Shown piece after piece: positions 1 to 13,686 of a stretch of DNA of 64,000 bases (positions are counted from its first letter, which is position 1; each line of letters begins with the position of its first letter). Location: NCBI GenBank assembly GCA_031472005.1, contig PZJY01000003.1, positions 1,364,001 to 1,428,000 of the forward strand. The letters are read 5' to 3'. A program made the translations under genes and the position numbers. Source of the stretch: Tetracladium setigerum (Eukaryota > Ascomycota > Leotiomycetes > Helotiales). The notes beneath the pieces are model-generated. The model had not been told where the DNA came from. It made no database searches and saw only the letters and a program-made list of their open reading frames with translations.

Positions 1-3000
1 CGGCCAGATGCTGCTGCTCACGATTCTACTATTGTCGAATCAGCGGTGAATGCATCCAGGGGAAAGGCGAAGCGCGCCTCAAGAGCAAGTGGATGTGCAA
101 GTTTGGAAGAGGCTAGCAGGAGAGAAAGCGGACCTGTTCCATGGTCCCACCACTACCTACCGCTCTCCGCAAGCTAGCTTGCGATTGCAAATTTCAACCC
201 TCCTGTGGTCCTGTGGATGGCATCTACTCTGTACCCGAGCGAGCTCTAAATCGTGATCAGCACCACTAGGAATTCCTGGACCTGGGGAATGATGCGGGAT
301 CTTGAAGCTTTCACAGAATCATTGACGGTCATTGGAAAGAAAGTCAAGGCACGCTGCAGCGACAGCAGCTCGCGCTTGCTTGCTTGTCAGGGTGATGACC
401 AGGGGGAAAATGAACTCGGAGCTTGACTTGAACATGGAGCTTGCGATAGCTTCGGACGTATACCTCCAAATTGGATAGCTCAGCGGCTTCCAGCAAGAAT
501 CCAGCTCCAGCAAGGCCCTCGCTCGAACTTTTTAGCTTTCGAGTTTCCATAGCTGTCGATTGATCCCCGCACAATCGGGTTCGTACCTCCTTCATAATCA
601 TTCTCTTTTGCTAGTTTGCGCGATTCTCTACCATTTTTCTCGCAATTCTTCCGCGTTGTTCAAATCACCCTCCCGTATCTCCCCACGATGTTAGGAGAAC
701 GGAAAAGTCCCCATGTTCAACGGCGTGCGGGAGCTCCCCTCGGTCATTGAATTCCCACGATGTATCGGCATGTGCATGTGCTGGTCGGGCAAGATATCGT
801 TTACGTGATGGTGTGAAAGGGAGAATTGTTGAAGTTTAGGCAACCGTTTAGGAGATTTAAATCCCTGCCCCGAATATGCAGTGGCCTGTAAGCGACTCAG
901 GGGTGCTGGCATCTGTGGGCGGTGACTGGCCAGAACTGCAAATAGATTGCAGCTTGTTCCTCTTGGCTCTCTGGCAATCAAGTCGCAATCAGTTGGAGGG
1001 CCAGAAAAGATCCTGGAGGAGGGAGAAAAGAAGAGCGGCATGGAGGGCGGTCCGACAGGAAAAGTCCTGGTCCTGGTCTGATGATTCCGTCATGAGAAAT
1101 CGCGGTTTATACTTCCGTATACTCCTTGATTGATGTTGTGCTGCGTGGAGGGAGCTTTTCATCGTCGGCGGCTTCCATCATTCCATGGTGGCTGATTTGG
1201 GGACCTTCCATGCATCTTCTAGCGCCCAACCAAGATTCCAACCAAAAGATTTCTCAGTAGCGTCTGCGCACACATCCGTTCAGTCAGGGGGTTGTCGACA
1301 TCCCACATGAACAGGCCTTCTGATTAGCTGGGGCAAGGAACCCGCACCGATGCCCGTTCTTGTGCATCCATCGTCGACTTTGGTCTCTGTACGGAAGTGA
1401 AGAGTAAACACTTGGAGTTCATAACGAGGCGCGGATATGCGCCAGAAGCCGGTAGGCGACTCCCTTTTGCTTTTACAGCGCACTACCTCCGCACTGTTCT
1501 TCACTTCAGGCGTTGCTGACAGCCTAGAAGTCCAAGGTCAGCATTATGAATTGCTTTGTTTTTGCGCACTATCAACAGACACCTCGGCAACAACTTGATC
1601 GTCGTAATTGAGATCTGTTATAGACGGGGACCTTCGGACTATGTGAGCCACACAATACTCGACTCATGGCTGCTGTTTACTTTTGCGCTCGCGACAGCTC
1701 TCAACGCAGGTCAAACTGCGAGGCAGGTAAACCGGTAGCCTCACGAAGTACAGTCGCTCTCCAGTTATTGAGCCATTATGGAGCACTGTAAAGGATTGAT
1801 GCTAGCATGCATCAACCTGTTGAAGTGCCACTGCTTATCTTCTTATGGTGCTTATCACCAGGCCAAGGAATAAGTATCTGTGCCCCCTCATTGTGCATGC
1901 TCGCATCAAGTCCCGAAGCGACTCTACAAAATTGTCTGTGGTTTGTAAAAACAGGCAAAATGTGAGTGCAGGGGATGGAATGGAGTATTTGGTGGCCGAG
2001 AAAGCCCAAGAGCGCCAACCTAAACGGCTGGCAGATTCAAGCCTTCGCACGGCATTGCCGCGGGGCCACATCTTCATCTGGCTTGCCTCCCCACCACCAG
2101 CACCATCAGTGGCCACTTGACGCCAGTGGCTTGATTATACGGACAATTTTGGCGGTCCCCCCTTTCATCTCCGTTACGTGCAGGCTTCGAGCTTGAGCGG
2201 CAGACATCATTTGAGTTTTGTTCGTACGGGTCAACTAGTAAACCTAGTCCCTACAGAAAACGGCGAACTGCGAGTTTATGAATCTCTACGATGGTGCTTG
2301 TTAAAAAATACTTCGGACTCGCGACGATCCATCCCGAGGCTTCAGGAGAAATCGATGAAAGAGGATACTTCCTAACGTACTAGTGGTATCGCAACACAGA
2401 TCTTTGTTGGATCGGTGAAGTCCAGCCGAGAGTGTTATTACACAAAGTCCTGTCGCTGCGCTCTATTACTGGCCAGTGGGCTACAGTCTTTCTTCGGCCT
2501 TGCAATAGACTTTGTTCACATGGCAGTCGCTGGAAGCGAGGCGAGGCGGGCTCGGTGACTACCTATCTGAAGGTTGAGAAAAGTGTCAAGCTTCTGCCTG
2601 AGCCTGACCCTGAAACCTATCGACTTGTCAAGCCTTCTCCGTCTCAAAAGGAACTTCTTCTCAACTGCCTCGTTGAGCTCTGCTGGGAAGCGGCTTTTGG
2701 TTCCTGCAAGACATTCCTTTTGGGTCACTCTGTTGAAGCCACCATGTTTGGCAACAGCCAGCAAGCGGGAAACAGGTGGCAGAGGAGGGGAGGCTTCTGT
2801 ATGGAAGCTGCCCATGCGCTTCTTCCCACCTTCGATGAGATGTTGATTCGCCCACATCTCGGGAGGCAAGTGGAATTTGGCCTCGGTCCTGAGGTCCTTG
2901 TTTGCAGAGTCTGGCTAGCGTTGGTCCCCTGTAAGCCGCTGCTGTGCTGATCTCCATCGTTGCTCCAAAGGTGCAGGCCTTGAGAGCTAGCCGGTGCACC

Positions 3001-3240
3001 TTGTCCTTGACCACCCACCCTGAGCACTCCCACCCTGGTTCTAATCTCTAGCTCGATGACCGCCTCCTCATAATTGCTTGCATGCCCACAAGTTACAACC
3101 CCCCATCAATCGATCTCCAGCCAGACATTGACCCACGAGTCCCTCCTCGCATCTGAAATCTCAAACTCTTACACATAGCTTGCATCCATGTGTCAATAAC
3201 ATCCGAACAACATCAGTTTTTTATTCTCTTCCTTGTTATC
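1..3240. other. Intergenic, no gene recognised; upstream of the Zn2Cys6 regulator
   Basis: No reading frame here looks like a conserved protein. Several overlapping open frames occur on both strands between about 2430 and 3030, but none shows a domain, signal peptide or convincing splice structure. The last 100 bases before the next ATG are pyrimidine-rich and fit the leader of the transcription factor gene. The stretch is long for an upstream region in this window and may hold regulatory sites or a non-coding transcript that cannot be read directly. Confidence 0.6.
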
Positions 3241-5897
3241 ATGTCCTTACCAGTTGCTTGTCCTCCTTCTACTTCAACGGCGGACCCACCAACAGTGCCA
3301 CAGAGGAAGCGACGTAGAAGAGCACCGGCTAGTGGTGCTTCAGACGACTGCTTTGCTTGTATCAAAAGAAACGAAAAGTGCGATCGACGACGACCATATT
3401 GTTCGCAATGTCTGGAAGTTGGAAATGAATGTTCGGGTTACAAAACCCAGTTGACCTGGGGTGTCGGTGTGGCGAGTCGAGGAAAACTTCGAGGACTGTC
3501 GTTACCCGTGGCGAGATCAGCTCCTGTACCTAAGAGTCCTACGAGAAGTCGACCTCGAGCATTGTCGACTATTTCAAGGCCGTTGGAGATTACTGAAGAT
3601 GGAGTCAAGATCAAGAGGGAACCTCCAAACTCGCTACCCGTCAACGCATTCACAACCTACGATTTCATCAACATGGCACCCCACGGATCGCATCCTGGAT
3701 CTGGACCTCCTACTCCCTCATTGCAAATGTCAGAGTGGGCAGTACCAATGTCGCACGAGTACCCGTTACACCACTACCAATCTGATTCCTTGAGCCACCA
3801 AAGACAATTGCCGCAACTTCACCGACTTCACACTCTCACAATCGGGAGATCAGAAGCTCTTGGAGCTCCCAGCCCTATTGACTCACTTAGTGCCTATGCC
3901 GAAAGCGATTATGCCTCTCCTGTCAGCCATTCATTCCCAGCTGACGACGGCCCATTCCTACACAGTCCCGCTCCAATGTACCACAGTTTCTCCTCAAGGA
4001 ATCCAGTCACCGATCACAGTCCATTGGGTACGATGATGGTAGATTCACGTGGACCAACCTCATGCCCGGAGCAATTTTATCCCCACTCAGAAATGAGCTC
4101 GAGCATTAGTTCTCATCAGGGTTTGTACGATATTGCTGAAGGTCGTCAACATCAAGCTTCTCCTGCGTTTTACGAGGAGGAACTGATTGGTAAGTTACAC
4201 CCTCTCAATATTTCACAGTATGTATTTGGCAACTGACCGATCACTTTAGCTCGATCGCATAATCAACATGAGTTTGAAATGTATGCTACCAGTGCTCGTT
4301 CAAGCCATTTTGGCTGGACTCCAATCAATGATGATGATGCAGCTTCCCAAGCCGCTTCCGACCTTGATCACTTCCAGTTTTCTTCTGGTCACGAATCGAT
4401 GTCCTCCTCAATGTCATCAGACGTATCTCCTCGAATCTCCTTCTTCATGGATTACTACGAGAGAATCATCTGTCCGTCGGTAGTTGTCATCGACAGCCCA
4501 AGCAACCCATATCGCGAACACATTCTCAGTTTGGCATCCATTAGCCCAAGCTTACAACACGCTATCTGTGCTCTCGCAGCCTGCAATCTCCGGATGAAGC
4601 GTAAGCAGTCTTTAGGACAAGACAGTTGGCGTCAACCCCTTGAGCTCGAGCTTCAGGATCTCATCAACGGTACGAACCCGCGACCAATTCTGTCGAGACG
4701 AATCTCAAATAGCGCTGTCGTATCACCTGATTCCAGGCCCGACGAGTCACTTCAAGAGGAATACCAACACAGATCGCTAGCTGTCTCACTCCTCAACCAA
4801 CAGCTCAGTGATCCTGCTAAGGCTAGACACGACTGCGTCTTGGCAACGTTGTTCATCCTTTGCCACTACCGAATGTGCGAGTCAGGAATTGCACAGTTCC
4901 GAACTCAATTTGCTGGAGTGAAAAAGATTCTCGGTATGCGGGATTCGGGAGTCGAAACGGGGAACTGGGGTTGGATGGAGACTCTGTTTACCTACTTCGA
5001 TGGCATTGCGGCGAGCATCAACGACCGGGAGGCCCAGCTCCGAGGTGGATACTTAGAGATGATTGCGAATCCTCATAGTCCGAACCATTCTCTGGAGAAC
5101 ATGGCTGGATGCGACTCGATTTTGTTCAAGACGATTGGTCGCTTAGGTAGATTGAACATGCTGTGTCAACGCCGACCTGTCCTCGACGAACATTCAAGCG
5201 CCACTCAAGCTCCTCTCCCCGTCGCCCCTCAACCCCGACCAAGGCTAGCAGGTCAAGCATTGGTAGACTTTTACAATCTCCACGCACATAACTTCGATGG
5301 CAATGGGTTCCACTCCACCCTGGATGACGATAACGCATTTCCCGCGCTCACTTCTTCGAATACCCAAGACGATCTTCGTACTACCTTCTGGACCGAATGG
5401 AAAGCAGCACGTCTCGCACTTCAGGAGTGGGAATTCGATCCTGTTCGCTTAGCCTCTACCCTCCCTGCACCCCCTCTTCCACCCAATTGCGTGACTTTGG
5501 CTACATATCCGAGGCCTTCCGTTACGCCGCCCTCCTCTATACGGAGCGACTCGCCTGCCCTAACCTCCCATCCTCTCATCTCAACTTCCAAAATCTCGTC
5601 TCCCAGGTCCTGTACTACGTTACCAGTCTCGAGCAGGGCTCTGGAGCTGAAAAGTTTCTTCTATGGCCATTGTTCATATCTGGATCAGAGTGTGTCAACG
5701 AGTTGCAGCAAAGCATCGTGCGAACGAAACTTCGCGAGATTATGGGACGAAGTGGTTACCTCAACAACCTTGCTGGTCTTGAGGTTCTCGAAAAGGTCTG
5801 GGCAGAGAAGCAAGACGATGTACAAGAAAACTTCACAGGTCCCTTCAAGTGGAGTCCACACCTTCAAGGTGTCGACGGTGAATGGATCATGGTCTAA
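3241..5897 (+). CDS. Zn2Cys6 fungal transcription factor, single-base frameshift
   Basis: DNA-binding regulator of the fungal binuclear zinc cluster class, acting in the nucleus. Residues 37-64 hold six cysteines spaced CX2CX6CX6CX2CX6C, preceded by a basic nuclear-localisation-like stretch QRKRRRR at 21-27. The C-terminal half resembles the fungal-specific regulator domain (Fungal_trans_2 type), with the segments RYAALLYTERLA and FLLWPLFISGSEC. The start is the ATG at 3241. One intron, 4190-4249, has branch CTGAC and acceptor TTTAG. The frame changes at the C5 run 5470-5474; one more C would restore a continuous frame of about 865 residues, and no plausible intron explains the change. Target genes are unknown. 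If the shift is real, the gene loses the C-terminal 140 residues or so. Confidence 0.85.
5470..5474 (+). other. Probable single-C deletion in the transcription factor gene
   Basis: Conserved-looking protein upstream (LQEWEFDPVRLASTLPAP) and downstream (QLRDFGYISEAFRYAALL) lie in different frames that meet at a run of five Cs. A sixth C joins them without loss of a residue. It may be a sequencing error or a real inactivating mutation. Confidence 0.75.
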
Positions 5898-6764
5898 ACA
5901 ACCAACTAAAAAGACGGGAATAAGACTCCGGGTTTGGGCAACACCTTTTTTTTTTTATATTTTTTTTATCTCGAGTCACGAAAGGAAACGATACGCGTTC
6001 TCATTGAATGTTTTCATGGGAGTCGCGAAGCATGCACGGCGTTTTGATTGGGATATGTCAACATATATATTCCCTTTGTCTATTTGTTCTTATTTTGCTA
6101 TCTCGGGCTCGGCTGGAACGTTTACTGGGAATGGGAAACGAATGGATCACGACAGAAACACACACATAAATCATGTGGGGGAATTATAATGCATAATGCT
6201 CAACTGTGCTTAAGCATAAGCATGAATGTACTTGCACTTTATCGATCATCGTCATCATCAAGAGGGATGCATAGATGGATGGATTTGATAGTGCGTTGAT
6301 AAACAACAAACCAACAACTCAAAAGAAAATATAAAATACCACATTCAAAAACATCACACAATTATCCCTATGCTGTGATTCAAAATACAAATTGGCTATC
6401 TTCTCTGGTGTGTGACTCCGCAGTACTGAAAGTTCATGAAGTCAATCGTTCTTTCCCTCCTCTACCAGTCTCCCAGCGCATCTTACTAGCTCACCATTCA
6501 TTATTCGCAATCTATCCCAAAACTGGCGGAACTCACTTCATTCCCTTCTCTCCCCTCGCAACCCACCATCACATCTTTCTCATTACTAGTAACCTTCCCT
6601 CACCCGACCAACACAAACACTCAAACCACAGCAATTTTTTTTTCTTTTTCTTTTTGAAAGATCACCCCCTTCTTCTCTCCTTCCCCTCACTTACTATCTC
6701 ACCCAAGACAGAAGAGACAGACAGACCAGCTTCGCAAGTTTGTCGTCATGGAGTGAGAGACAAG

Positions 6765-6798
6765 GTGTGCGTGTGTGTGTGTCTGTCTGTGGGTGTGC
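6765..6798. repeat. GT microsatellite, imperfect
   Basis: A run of alternating GT units is broken by a few CT and GC substitutions. Confidence 0.85.
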
Positions 6799-7120
6799 AC
6801 AAGGTTGCGAGCCTGCGACATGCAACACAAATCTAAAATTAAAATTGGGAAAATCTGCGAAATGCATCAAAACCATTTCTCAGCCCTCCCCTCTCTTCCC
6901 TTCCAACAAAAAGCCTCAGCAAGGTTACAATGAAAAGGACCTTGGCAAAGATTGCCGCTTTGGCGGCTTGGGATTGGATGGAGCTATGTTCATTTGGGGG
7001 AAATTCATGGAGATAAATGGAAAAAAGTGGGTGTCTGTGTATGTGTGTGCACTGTGGTTGTGGGAATAAGAGGGAAGGGGTCGGAGTGATTGGAGATTGG
7101 AGATTGGGGGATTGATGATC

Positions 7121-7159
7121 TCGGTGTGGCGGTGTGTTTGTGTGTGTGCGTGTGCGTGA
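7121..7159. repeat. GT/GC-rich imperfect microsatellite
   Basis: A second GT-rich tract follows an A/G-rich duplicated stretch (GGAGATT repeated) at about 7090-7105. Confidence 0.7.
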
Positions 7160-8335
7160 GGGGAGGTTGTGGCTGTGGCAATGGGTAGCATCGGACGATG
7201 GGATTGTTTAGGGTAGATTTGCAGAGACTCGATAGAATAGGAAGGATTAGATACTGGAGGATAAGGACAATAAAAAAATTGTAGGGAAGAATCTGCAAAA
7301 GCTGAGGCTTACGAAAATGTGGCGAAGAGATTGCTGAAGAGGCGATATGTAAGATCTTACCTAGGTAGCATCTATCTAGTTCAAGGAATGGGGAACCTAC
7401 TAGGTTTCAACTAGCAAATACTGTACAACACTACTTGATTGACAAAGACCTTGGGAATTCAGTGCCTCGGCGCGTAGACCAAGGTGTGAAGGAGATGCGA
7501 TAGAAGTGTCTGATAATCTGAGAATCAATGAAACACAGGCTGCTACTCCTCTGTCTCCTTCCTGTTTAGTATACCGCAGACATTCCTTCAGAGCCTCTCG
7601 ACTATCCATCCACCAACGGAGAGAACAGCGATTATCAATCCTACAACTCACATCTCACCAAGCACATGCTAGACTGTCGACGCGTAGCTTCTGAGAACTT
7701 TACGATTGCCTCCATATTTAAAAGTACTTGATCAAAGAGAGATAGCCTGACCAACCAATCGGAATCTTTGACGACAACTTGCGTTGCTTTGCCCTGGGAA
7801 AAAGCCTGCGAGCTTTCTCGGTTGATTTGCCGGATCTTGTGTGGTGGCTGCTCTTGGAATTTGGAGTCTGCTTGCACCGGACTGCCGGAGAACTCTCCCC
7901 CTCGGCGGTTGGTTGAGATCAAGAAATGATATGCTGGTTTTGCCGTGTGGTTTTGCTTGGGATGATGGGATTAGAGGCGTCGTTCCCACTTATGCCGCTT
8001 GTAGATCTAAATTTCGCTTGAACTCTGTTGTTGACGTCTGAGGAATCTCGATACTGGCAGACCGGTTCCCAAAGATGGGATTTCAATTAGAAAGAGGGGT
8101 TGAAGGAGGGGTCTAGTCGAACTTCCAAACTAAATGTTCTTAGTACTCGTAGTAGTGTCTTGGTAGAGGGAATGTTCCTTGGTGGTTTATTGCGGAGGAT
8201 TATACGTGGGAAGAATGGTCCGACGCAGATGCAGTGGATTAACGGTGATGATATACTGCTTCGTAGTAGAAGTGCTATTACTTCTCGCTTCATGAACCCA
8301 TATATGTTTACAGATCCTTTCAACCATCAAGTTCA

Positions 8336-11300
8336 TCACTCATCATCTTCGTCTTCATCTCTAACTACCACCAAGCAAGGCTCTCTACAGCACCAGATTC
8401 TCCTCTCCCTCGCCCCAAGTAAAGCATCCATTATATTCTTCGTATTGGCCCGCTGCCTTTTCCCTCCATCCGCAGCTTCTACCTTGTTGCCTGCCAATCT
8501 CACTTCCTCGACTGAAGCGCTTATCTCGAACTCTCCTCTACAGAGTGTAGTCAAGCCCATCACAACCTCGGTGCTCTCTTTTCCCTCCAATTTTGGGAGA
8601 GTTTGTTGTAGTGTGCCATTCCACACGAACTTTTTGGACAGGTCGAGAGCGATACTATGGGGTTGATTACGAACAGACGGTTGGATACGGATGAGTGGTA
8701 ATATAGGCTCAGCCGATCTATTTGTAATGCGAATCTTGACTTCCGCAAAGGTGTCGGAGAGTAATTCGTGACCTGCAACCCCAGAGGCGTCGTGCACAGA
8801 TATTTCAATGCCGATATCATCGACCTTGACAGCCTCAATCATGCGCTGACTTAATCTAATTGCCCGTAGTTCAATCTCGCCTTTCCGGCATGGTCCAGAT
8901 TTTGTACGCCAAGAACCATGAAGCATCTTTAGGATTTCTTCGCGATACCAGAACGCTTCTCTTCCAGCTCTTTCGGACTCAGCAGATATTCGGCCAGTGC
9001 TCACAACGAATTGTCTCTGGCGTGAGGGATCGAGCGCCGGAATAGCTTCCGCTGGATTTTCGAGGAATATTCTTTTGATGGGAAACATAACTCTTGACGT
9101 ATTGCCGGGGAGGATTTCTTCGTCTATGGTAGTCCCATCATTGACGTTGAGATGAATTTGAAGATGGGATGGCCAGGCGTTCCGTAGATCCAGGACAAGA
9201 AGACAGTAATCCTCGGGTGATATGAGATCGGTATCCTTCTCGTTCTTTGCCCAGAGAGATTTGGGCACGGAACCTGTCAATGGGAGAATATCCATCCTTG
9301 CCAATTCGACACTAGCGTTCACAGTCACTGTGACCGGAAGGGTTACTTGACGGGTATGAAACTTCTCTTGATATTCTTCCGCAGGAACCCCATATGAGCA
9401 TAATCAATTTGGACGAAGGCGCTGGTAAGCCCTGGCCGACCCAAAACCTCAATTTCAAACGTCGCGGTAGCTCCAGGGGCAATATAGGCTTTCTCGTCGT
9501 CCCTTCTTTTCCACCGCAATGCTTGCTTTCGAGCGAAAATGAGTTCACACTCATATAATTCAGCTGGGGAAGCATCACGATTTGTCATCGCGGTTTGTAA
9601 AGGCGCCTGAGTCGAATCTTTGAAGGAGAACAGGAGAAGGTCGACCGGCGTTTCTTTGGAAAGATTTTGTAAGGTAATCGAAAAGGTTTGCCGCTCTCCT
9701 TCAAGGACCATGATAGCTGATTGGGAGAGTGTAGTTGACTTGATCACAACAACTGGCTGCCGATCAATCACATTTAGCTTCAACAGCGCGGCGGTAGGTG
9801 GCTTCATAGAATTTAAAGGATCCAGGGGACGAGGTGTTGTTGGTTCGATGGTAGAATGACGCTGTTTTAACTTCGAAATTGAGGCGGTACCGATTGACTT
9901 AACCTTTGGTACTCTCTGAGGTGACCACGGCTCATGGAATATCGGAAATCTTCGTTCCCTACATCCCCGGACTCTGACTACGCATCCTGTGACATTCAAC
10001 TGCCCAGCCTCTTTGGGAGTGCCCGTAACGGTCAGAATTTGTGTCCGGTAAGGCCCAATGACTGTTTTCTGGGTTACCGAATCAAAAGCAGCGCCTTCAG
10101 TCTCTAAATTGATACTCTCGATCTCGATGTCGAAATCGTAAGGGTTTTGTAGAGTGACTTTGAATAATGCGGTCTCGCCCGCGATCAGAAGCCGATCCAC
10201 AGCGGAAGCATCTGGCGGTCTCAGGAAAGGATTGTAAATGAACGGGTTGACCTCGCGAGAGGCGGCAATCGTGGCTGCTCCAGGTATCTCGCTTCGTCTG
10301 TGCGGGATGGGCGTTCTTGTAACTGGCAGAGCATCAAGCTCCACTCCTCTAACAAGAAATTCGTCCCAGTAATCTGCAGCAATATCTTTCACACCAAGGT
10401 TCTTCGCAGCTCCAATCGTTCTCGAGATATTTGTTGAGAGTCTGATCTGCTCTTCCCGAGTCATCGAAGGAGATGCGTCTTCACTGCGAGCACCAGGCGC
10501 AATGCCACTGCCAGCAGTTCTCAGTAGATCTGCAGTAAACCGAAGAACGCCATGGAAGTCTGGCAATGCTTCTGACAAGTTGATACAAGAACGAAGGACA
10601 TCCATCTTGAGATTTCTTCCACCAAAAGCTCGAGTAGATGCATGCTCAACGATTCTCGATATCGTTGCTTCGTTCGAATAGTCATGGGGCTCATGAGTTG
10701 TCCGTGATGTAACAACGCCATAAATCTCATTGAGAAGTCCAAGGAAGTTATCAACTCCAGTCTCAACATCTCCCTCACCCAAGTCAAGTGTTCCTGCGCC
10801 AGTAATAGCGCCATTGGCAGAGGAAAGGGCTGCCAATCCCGCAGCTGGATGTACACCCATTTCAGCAGCTCCTTTAATGCGAGCCTGCACGAGACCAGGT
10901 ACCAAAATACTGACCAGCTCCCGAATAATCATGGCCTTTTTCCGATGATACCCTAGCGAGCCGAGAACCGATGCAATACCACTGTATACAACAATACGAT
11001 CGACCACAGAGAGAGACTCCGGAGAGGGTGAGATCGGGAGGGCACGAAATAGACATGTCACAATCTCCGTTCGTGTGGGCCGTATGTTCAATCTGGGAGG
11101 TTCGAGATTGGGGCTTTTCGGGAAAGGAATTCCAAGTACCATCAATTGCAAGACACTATCGTCTATTACTCCACCAGCTAGGTGAACCGAAGATAGCAAT
11201 TTCGAAAATCGCAAAACGGATTCTGAATATGGAAACTGTGGAAGTGACTCCCCCGTATTGTTTGCTGCTCGAGTATACAAATTCAAAATCCTGTCAACCA

Positions 11301-12725
11301 GCTCTGGAAGAAGAATAGTCAAATTTTGCAGAGACGCAAGCCGATTACTGGCTAGACTCTTCGACTCAGTCGAGTTTGATGCCGAGGCAGCTTTGTCTGC
11401 AGACACATAACAAACTTGCGGAATCTGAAAGTCAAGGCCAGCCCATGCCAACATCAGCATGCTAACCAAAATATTGTCGAGTGCTTTCGCATGCCACAGA
11501 TGGTCTAGATTGGCCTTTGCAATAGAAACTGATTCAATCAATTCTTTCAAGGCATCACCCCATCTACCAGCTTGGAGATACAAAGAACCAAGTACCATTC
11601 CAATTCGACCCTTGCCTCTATTCCTTGACCGCTCGCTCACGCTATTTGAGCCAAATCCTTGAACAGAAACTCGGTCGCGGCTGGTATCTCTGACTGGCTC
11701 GGCTGCCGCAAAACGAGATGGGGTGTTCTTAAGAGGGTTTCGAGGGTCTCCTGAGTTTGACGTAACAATTTCATCAAAAGTGGTAGCGGAAGACTGGGTA
11801 CCGTTCGTCGGGGAAGACGGTCTACCGAGGGGTGAAGGTGTGTTGGAGGAGGAGTCAGCTCGACGGAGTTGTGCTGGCATCGACATTCGAATATGACTTC
11901 TGTCTGCTCCAGCCGGAGAACTGGACCGCGAGCTCTGATCCGGTAAGGAATATTGAGAATTACGCCGCGATATATCGTCTACACCAGCACCCCATGAGGT
12001 CCCATTATTTTGAGCTCCATTCGGCAAATTGATAGGCGAGTCGATTGTATTCAACGCTTGTAATGATTTGGCAAGAGTCGTCATTTCAGCCAACAGCATC
12101 GAAGACAAATCGCACATTATTGTCTTCATGGTGGTAATCCTACACTGCTCGAGTGGCGGGACAACTACCAGCCCTTCCGGTATGGCATCCGCTGATTTGT
12201 GGACATAGTCAAACAACATCAACTGATGAACCAAAGCTTTAGGATATCGGTCCCTCAAATCCTCCAGATCTTGGTATAGCTCGCGTAGATTGTGCTCTGG
12301 CTTTGGTGGCCCATTCCCATTCTCCGTAAAACTCCTTCTCACGTTCCCTCGATATGATACATGATCCAACTCTACACCATCCGCGAGCGCGATTATTACA
12401 AGTGGTTCTCGGTGAATCTCAAAGGGAGACAAGGCAACGTGAGAGGGAGGTGGATAGAAGGTTGTGAGGTCGTATACAATTCTTCCAGTAGGAAATGCCA
12501 AAGGCGAGAACATGTCTAAGAGAGGTTAGCATATGTGCAGATGGAGGGCTTAGGGGGTTCACTTCGGTGAGGTCGTCCATCAGGACTGATGTCCCCTAGC
12601 TGTACAACATTCTCTGGCAGTAAACGGTCAACGAAACTGATAAATCTAGCTCGTTTGATTTGCCCAATTGGAAGAACTACCACCCGCACTCTGGCAGGGG
12701 CAATGGGCGAGAGCTGGTCCAGCAT
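8336..12725 (-). CDS. TRS120: TRAPPII complex subunit Trs120 (HypA/TRAPPC9 family)
   Basis: Large subunit of the TRAPPII tethering complex, which activates Rab GTPases at the late Golgi; the family is known as HypA in Aspergillus and is needed for polarised growth. Evidence is the N-terminus LSPIAPARVRVVVLPIG, the junction ISPDGRPHR-NMFSPLAFP made by a 47-bp intron (12516-12562, branch GCTAAC), a long helical middle region, and a beta-rich C-terminus with TVTVNASVELARM. The product ends in an acidic EDEDDE tail at about 1447 residues, normal for the family. The frame shifts once, at the C4 run 9388-9391 (plus strand): the segments reading YAHMG and VPAEEYQEKFHTRQVTLP join if one G is added on the coding strand. 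With that base the exons sum to a multiple of three. The ATG at 12725 is the first suitable start. Confidence 0.92.
9388..9391 (-). other. Probable single-base deletion in TRS120
   Basis: The coding strand reads ATG GGG TTC. The conserved continuation needs ATG GGG GTT CCT, so one G is missing from this run. There are no splice signals here. Confidence 0.8.
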
Positions 12726-13686
12726 TCTGACAACATTTGGGATTGGTGATGCGCCGATGGGAGTTGAGATGTGGTCTTTGGCCTTAGAAACCTATCGTCT
12801 GCTTGGGGGGTACATAGCAAGTTGTTGGCAAACAGAGTGTGAGTAAAGGTCCGAAAAGGTCAAAGTTGATGTGATTTTGAATTATATAAATCCAACAGCT
12901 TGTAGAATGAGCGACATCGAAATACGGCGACCTGACGAGCTCGGTGAATTGTTAATCCGGGCCCGCCAGGTGACATTTCTGGTATCAACCTCCTCTCAAC
13001 TCCCTAACCTCTGAAATTAGACAATAAATATGGGCTAAGCGATTCTTTATCAACTCTTTCTTCTCTGTCTGTATTACCAAATTGGGTTTAGTACAATATT
13101 TTTGCTCCTGGCTTCTAAAAACAACAAAGCGACTTATTCATCTGACTAGAAACAGTCTCCTGTTTGTTTGTCAATTGTGTTCCGACTCCTTGATCTGGTT
13201 TTAGAAGCAAGTCACTGAACGCTGCATGTTCATCAATCTCTTGCTCTCTTCCTCTTAAAGATACATTTCATTTTCAACACGATGCTCATTATTTTGTGCT
13301 GGCTTTGTGAGTCTTGTCGGTGTTCCACCGCTAATAGAAAGTCCGAAGAGCTAACAGGCACCTGAAGCAACAGCTTTACCTCCTCAAGCTTTCTCGCCGT
13401 AGCTACATATGAGATTGTGATTCGATAAGTTCCAAACATCCAGAAAATCCAGCAAAATGGGTATCCTCCAGCATAAGTCCATAAATAAGCAAACCCACGT
13501 TACACCTCTTCGGTCATATATTCCGTTATTTACTCCATGGAACCCCGATATCATGAGATATATTCTGCAGCCGTTGATCTTTCCCCCTTATTCTTAAGCA
13601 CAACCTTGTCCTCCAATTCTCAATTTCTTCGTCGTCCTGTATTCTAGTAACTCATTCACGACGGTCTCATCTTCTACCTCCGTCTC
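12726..13686. other. Intergenic between TRS120 and the FHA kinase gene
   Basis: Upstream of TRS120 and downstream of the kinase gene. A TATA-like element lies near 12882-12890, followed by a short ATG frame at 12907 that ends within about 20 codons. No gene is supported. Confidence 0.55.

Larger units (their letters stand above)
5898..8335. other. Convergent intergenic region with GT-rich low complexity
   Basis: This 2.4 kb region lies between two genes whose 3' ends face each other. It has T- and C-rich tracts near 6600-6700 and GT-rich microsatellite stretches. Open frames here are short and repetitive in composition (His/Thr/Pro- or Val/Cys-rich), as expected from simple sequence, and none is supported as a gene. 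Confidence 0.6.

Noticed and set aside
2432..3033. Several overlapping open frames on both strands, one of 172 codons
   Set aside because: All frames are open together, none has a recognisable domain, and no start or splice context stands out.
12907..12969. Short frame starting MSDIEIRRPDELGELL after a TATA-like site, recalling the start of fungal C2-domain proteins
   Set aside because: It stops after about 20 more codons, and no continuation of a C2 domain exists downstream in any frame or through a likely intron.
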